DNA of 7,557 nt, taken from contig JAITQL010000009.1 in assembly GCA_031288935.1 (NCBI GenBank), forward strand, positions 1 to 7,557. The letters are read 5' to 3'. The notes below the pieces were generated by a model. That model did not search any database, was not told where the DNA came from, and saw nothing but the letters and a program-made list of their open reading frames with translations. The first letter of the stretch is position 1, and every line of letters begins with the position of its first letter. Source of the stretch: Tannerella sp. (GTDB lineage: Bacteria > Bacteroidota > Bacteroidia > Bacteroidales > Tannerellaceae). The position numbers and the translations under genes were made by a program. Below, piece after piece: positions 6,622 to 7,557 of the stretch.

Positions 6622-7230
6622 ATGTTTATCGAGCAACCGCCCTGGCTGTACAGGGTCATTTTTCGGGGAGCGATATGGCGACGTCCCGAAAGGGAGAAGT
6701 GCGTCTATCTGACGTTCGACGATGGCCCGATCCCGGACATGACACCGTGGGTGCTGGACTTGCTCGACCGCCATCACCTGAAGGCAACCTTCTTTTGCGT
6801 AGGCGACAACGTGCGCAAGTATCCCGCCATTTACCGGATGGTCGTGGAGCGCGGGCACACGGTCGGGAACCATACCTACAACCATGTCCAGGGCATCCGT
6901 TTCCGGTCGAAGAAATACGTGGCCAATGTGGAAAAGGCGGCGGAATGGATCGACAGCGATTTGTTCCGTCCGCCACACGGGCACATGCGTTTCCCGCAAC
7001 TGTGGCGGCTGAAGAAAAAATACCGGATTGTGATGTGGGACGTGGTGACGCGCGATTACAGTCCGCACATGACGCCGCAGGGCGTGTTCAACGTCGTCAA
7101 GAAATACACCCGCAACGGTTCCATCCTTGTTTTCCACGATTCCCTGAAAGCCGCCGACCGGATGAAGGAAGCCCTGCCCCGCGCCATCGAATGGTTGCAG
7201 GCGGAAGGATACCGCTTCAAGACGCTTTAA
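6622..7230 (+). CDS. Polysaccharide deacetylase family protein (NodB homology domain)
   Basis: A 202-residue carbohydrate esterase family 4-type protein that would remove N- or O-acetyl groups from a glycan in a metal-dependent way. All five NodB motifs are present: TFDDG (D33 as base, D34 metal ligand), HTYNH (H84 and H88, metal ligands), RPPHG (R116), the W139-D140 to RDY stretch, and LVFHDS (H172). The catalytic set is therefore complete. The domain fills the protein, and there is no clear signal peptide; the short N-terminus (WLYRVIFRGAIW) could be a membrane-associating helix. The ATG lies 3 bases after the DUF2723 stop, so the two are almost certainly co-transcribed, and the deacetylase probably acts on an envelope glycan. 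The substrate (peptidoglycan, capsule, or a glycan linked to its neighbour's product) cannot be read from the sequence. Confidence 0.95.
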   Translation: MFIEQPPWLYRVIFRGAIWRRPEREKCVYLTFDDGPIPDMTPWVLDLLDRHHLKATFFCVGDNVRKYPAIYRMVVERGHTVGNHTYNHVQGIRFRSKKYVANVEKAAEWIDSDLFRPPHGHMRFPQLWRLKKKYRIVMWDVVTRDYSPHMTPQGVFNVVKKYTRNGSILVFHDSLKAADRMKEALPRAIEWLQAEGYRFKTL

Positions 7231-7290
7231 GGAGCGGTTGCGAAACAGTTTGCCATGCGGCAACAGCTATCCCGAAAGAAATGCCGCGCT

Positions 7291-7360
7291 CCGTCCTTGC
7301 AAACGCAGTGAAGCAATCCAGCGGTACCCCCCCGGGCTGCTTCGTGCCTCGCAGTGACGG
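7291..7360. repeat. REP-like imperfect palindrome of the GAAGCAATCC type
   Basis: The ends CCGTC (7291-7295) and GACGG (7356-7360) are complementary, and inside them GAAGCA (7310-7315) pairs with TGCTTC (7338-7343). The arms CCGTCCTTGC...AAGCAATCC and its partner GGGCTGCTTCGTGCCTCGCAGTGACGG align with a few mismatches and a 2-base gap. The wording (GAAGCAATCC, GCTTCGTGCCTCGCA.TGACG) matches, from memory, a dispersed intergenic palindrome seen in many bacterial genomes, whose antisense translation gives SLRGTKQ. The middle has a run of seven C followed by GGG. Whether it is repeated in this genome cannot be seen from one window. Confidence 0.6.
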
Positions 7361-7426
7361 AGCTGCCTTTCGCAGTGGCTGCTGTGCCGGTGGGGACATG
7401 CCCCTGACACTCCGTGGCAAAGCCGT

Positions 7427-7549
7427 CCATCCTGTTAAGGATGGCAGTTCGGTAGAAAGCCCTTCTGCCAGCCCTCTCGCATCCCGTACGGGATGCAACC
7501 GCAACGGGCGCCGACGGTTTCTACCGAACTCTCATTCCTCACGGAATGA
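7427..7549. repeat. Array of three adjacent hairpins with a nested 18-bp palindrome
   Basis: Hairpin 1: CCATCCT (7427-7433), loop GTTA, AGGATGG (7438-7444). Hairpin 2: a perfect 13-bp inverted repeat AGTTCGGTAGAAA (7446-7458) and TTTCTACCGAACT (7518-7530), enclosing the perfect 18-bp palindrome GCATCCCGTACGGGATGC (7479-7496) and a GCCC/GGGC pair (7459-7462 with 7506-7509). Hairpin 3: TCATTCC (7532-7538), loop TCAC, GGAATGA (7543-7549). Only one base separates neighbouring hairpins. The arrangement suggests a structured repeat element or a processed RNA rather than a simple terminator. The pairing is certain; the function is unknown. Confidence 0.7.
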
Positions 7550-7557
7550 CGGCGCTG

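Larger units (their letters stand above)
7231..7557. other. Intergenic stretch without genes, rich in inverted repeats
   Basis: No credible coding region is seen on either strand. The minus-strand open frames across 7217-7504 have no family signature, and one contains SLRGTKQ, the familiar spurious translation of a dispersed palindromic repeat. The stretch contains a 70-bp REP-like palindrome (7291-7360), an inverted repeat ACGGAG/CTCCGT (7357-7362 with 7410-7415), and three back-to-back hairpins (7427-7549). A near-identical 11-mer, TGACGG(A/C)GCTG, occurs at 7355-7365 and 7547-7557. No clear T-tailed terminator follows the deacetylase gene; a weak GTTGC/GCAAC pairing lies shortly after its stop. 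The repeat cluster may continue beyond the window. Confidence 0.7.

Noticed and set aside
7217..7504. Minus-strand open frame of 95 codons in the repeat region
   Set aside because: It contains SLRGTKQ, a typical spurious translation of a dispersed palindrome, and runs through hairpin arms; no protein family is recognised.

Overview
The window reads as a chromosomal housekeeping segment from a member of the Bacteroidales with a fairly GC-rich genome (by eye clearly above 50% GC in genes, AT-rich between them). Three things point to that phylum. Exact matches to the Bacteroidetes promoter -7 box TAnnTTTG sit at the right distance ahead of several genes. Ribosome binding sites are mostly weak. 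The gene set includes a DUF4286 gene overlapping ruvC and a DUF2723 giant membrane protein. The high GC would fit genera such as Alistipes or a GC-rich Tannerella relative, but the genus cannot be fixed from the sequence alone.

Layout, left to right. 1-111: leader, possibly with the tail of an upstream gene, and an 11-bp stem. 112-1431 (+): radical SAM protein of the KamA (lysine 2,3-aminomutase) family, ending at a hairpin terminator. 1512-1943 (-): free-standing alanyl-tRNA editing (AlaX-like) protein, converging on the KamA gene, with a promoter built into a heptamer repeat. 2195-2268 (-): tRNA-Ala(GGC) carrying the G3:U70 identity pair. 2351-2671 and 2668-3231 (+): a DUF4286 protein and RuvC, coupled by an ATGA overlap. 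3352-6618 and 6622-7230 (+): a DUF2723 polytopic membrane protein (GT-C-like, TMEM260 relative) and a NodB-type polysaccharide deacetylase, 3 bases apart. 7231-7557: no gene, but a dense cluster of palindromes and repeats continuing past the window edge.

Functional groups: tRNA-Ala beside a probable Ala-tRNA proofreading enzyme; Holliday-junction resolution with a small partner of unknown function; and a probable envelope glycan or glycoprotein pair (membrane glycosyl transfer plus de-N-acetylation).

I did not find a convincing wholly new multi-gene system. The points most worth a second look are the repeat and hairpin cluster at the right end, the tRNA-Ala/AlaX neighbourhood with its repeat-borne promoter, the Glu-to-Asp change at a RuvC catalytic position, and the KamA homologue's loss of a lysine-recognition residue.
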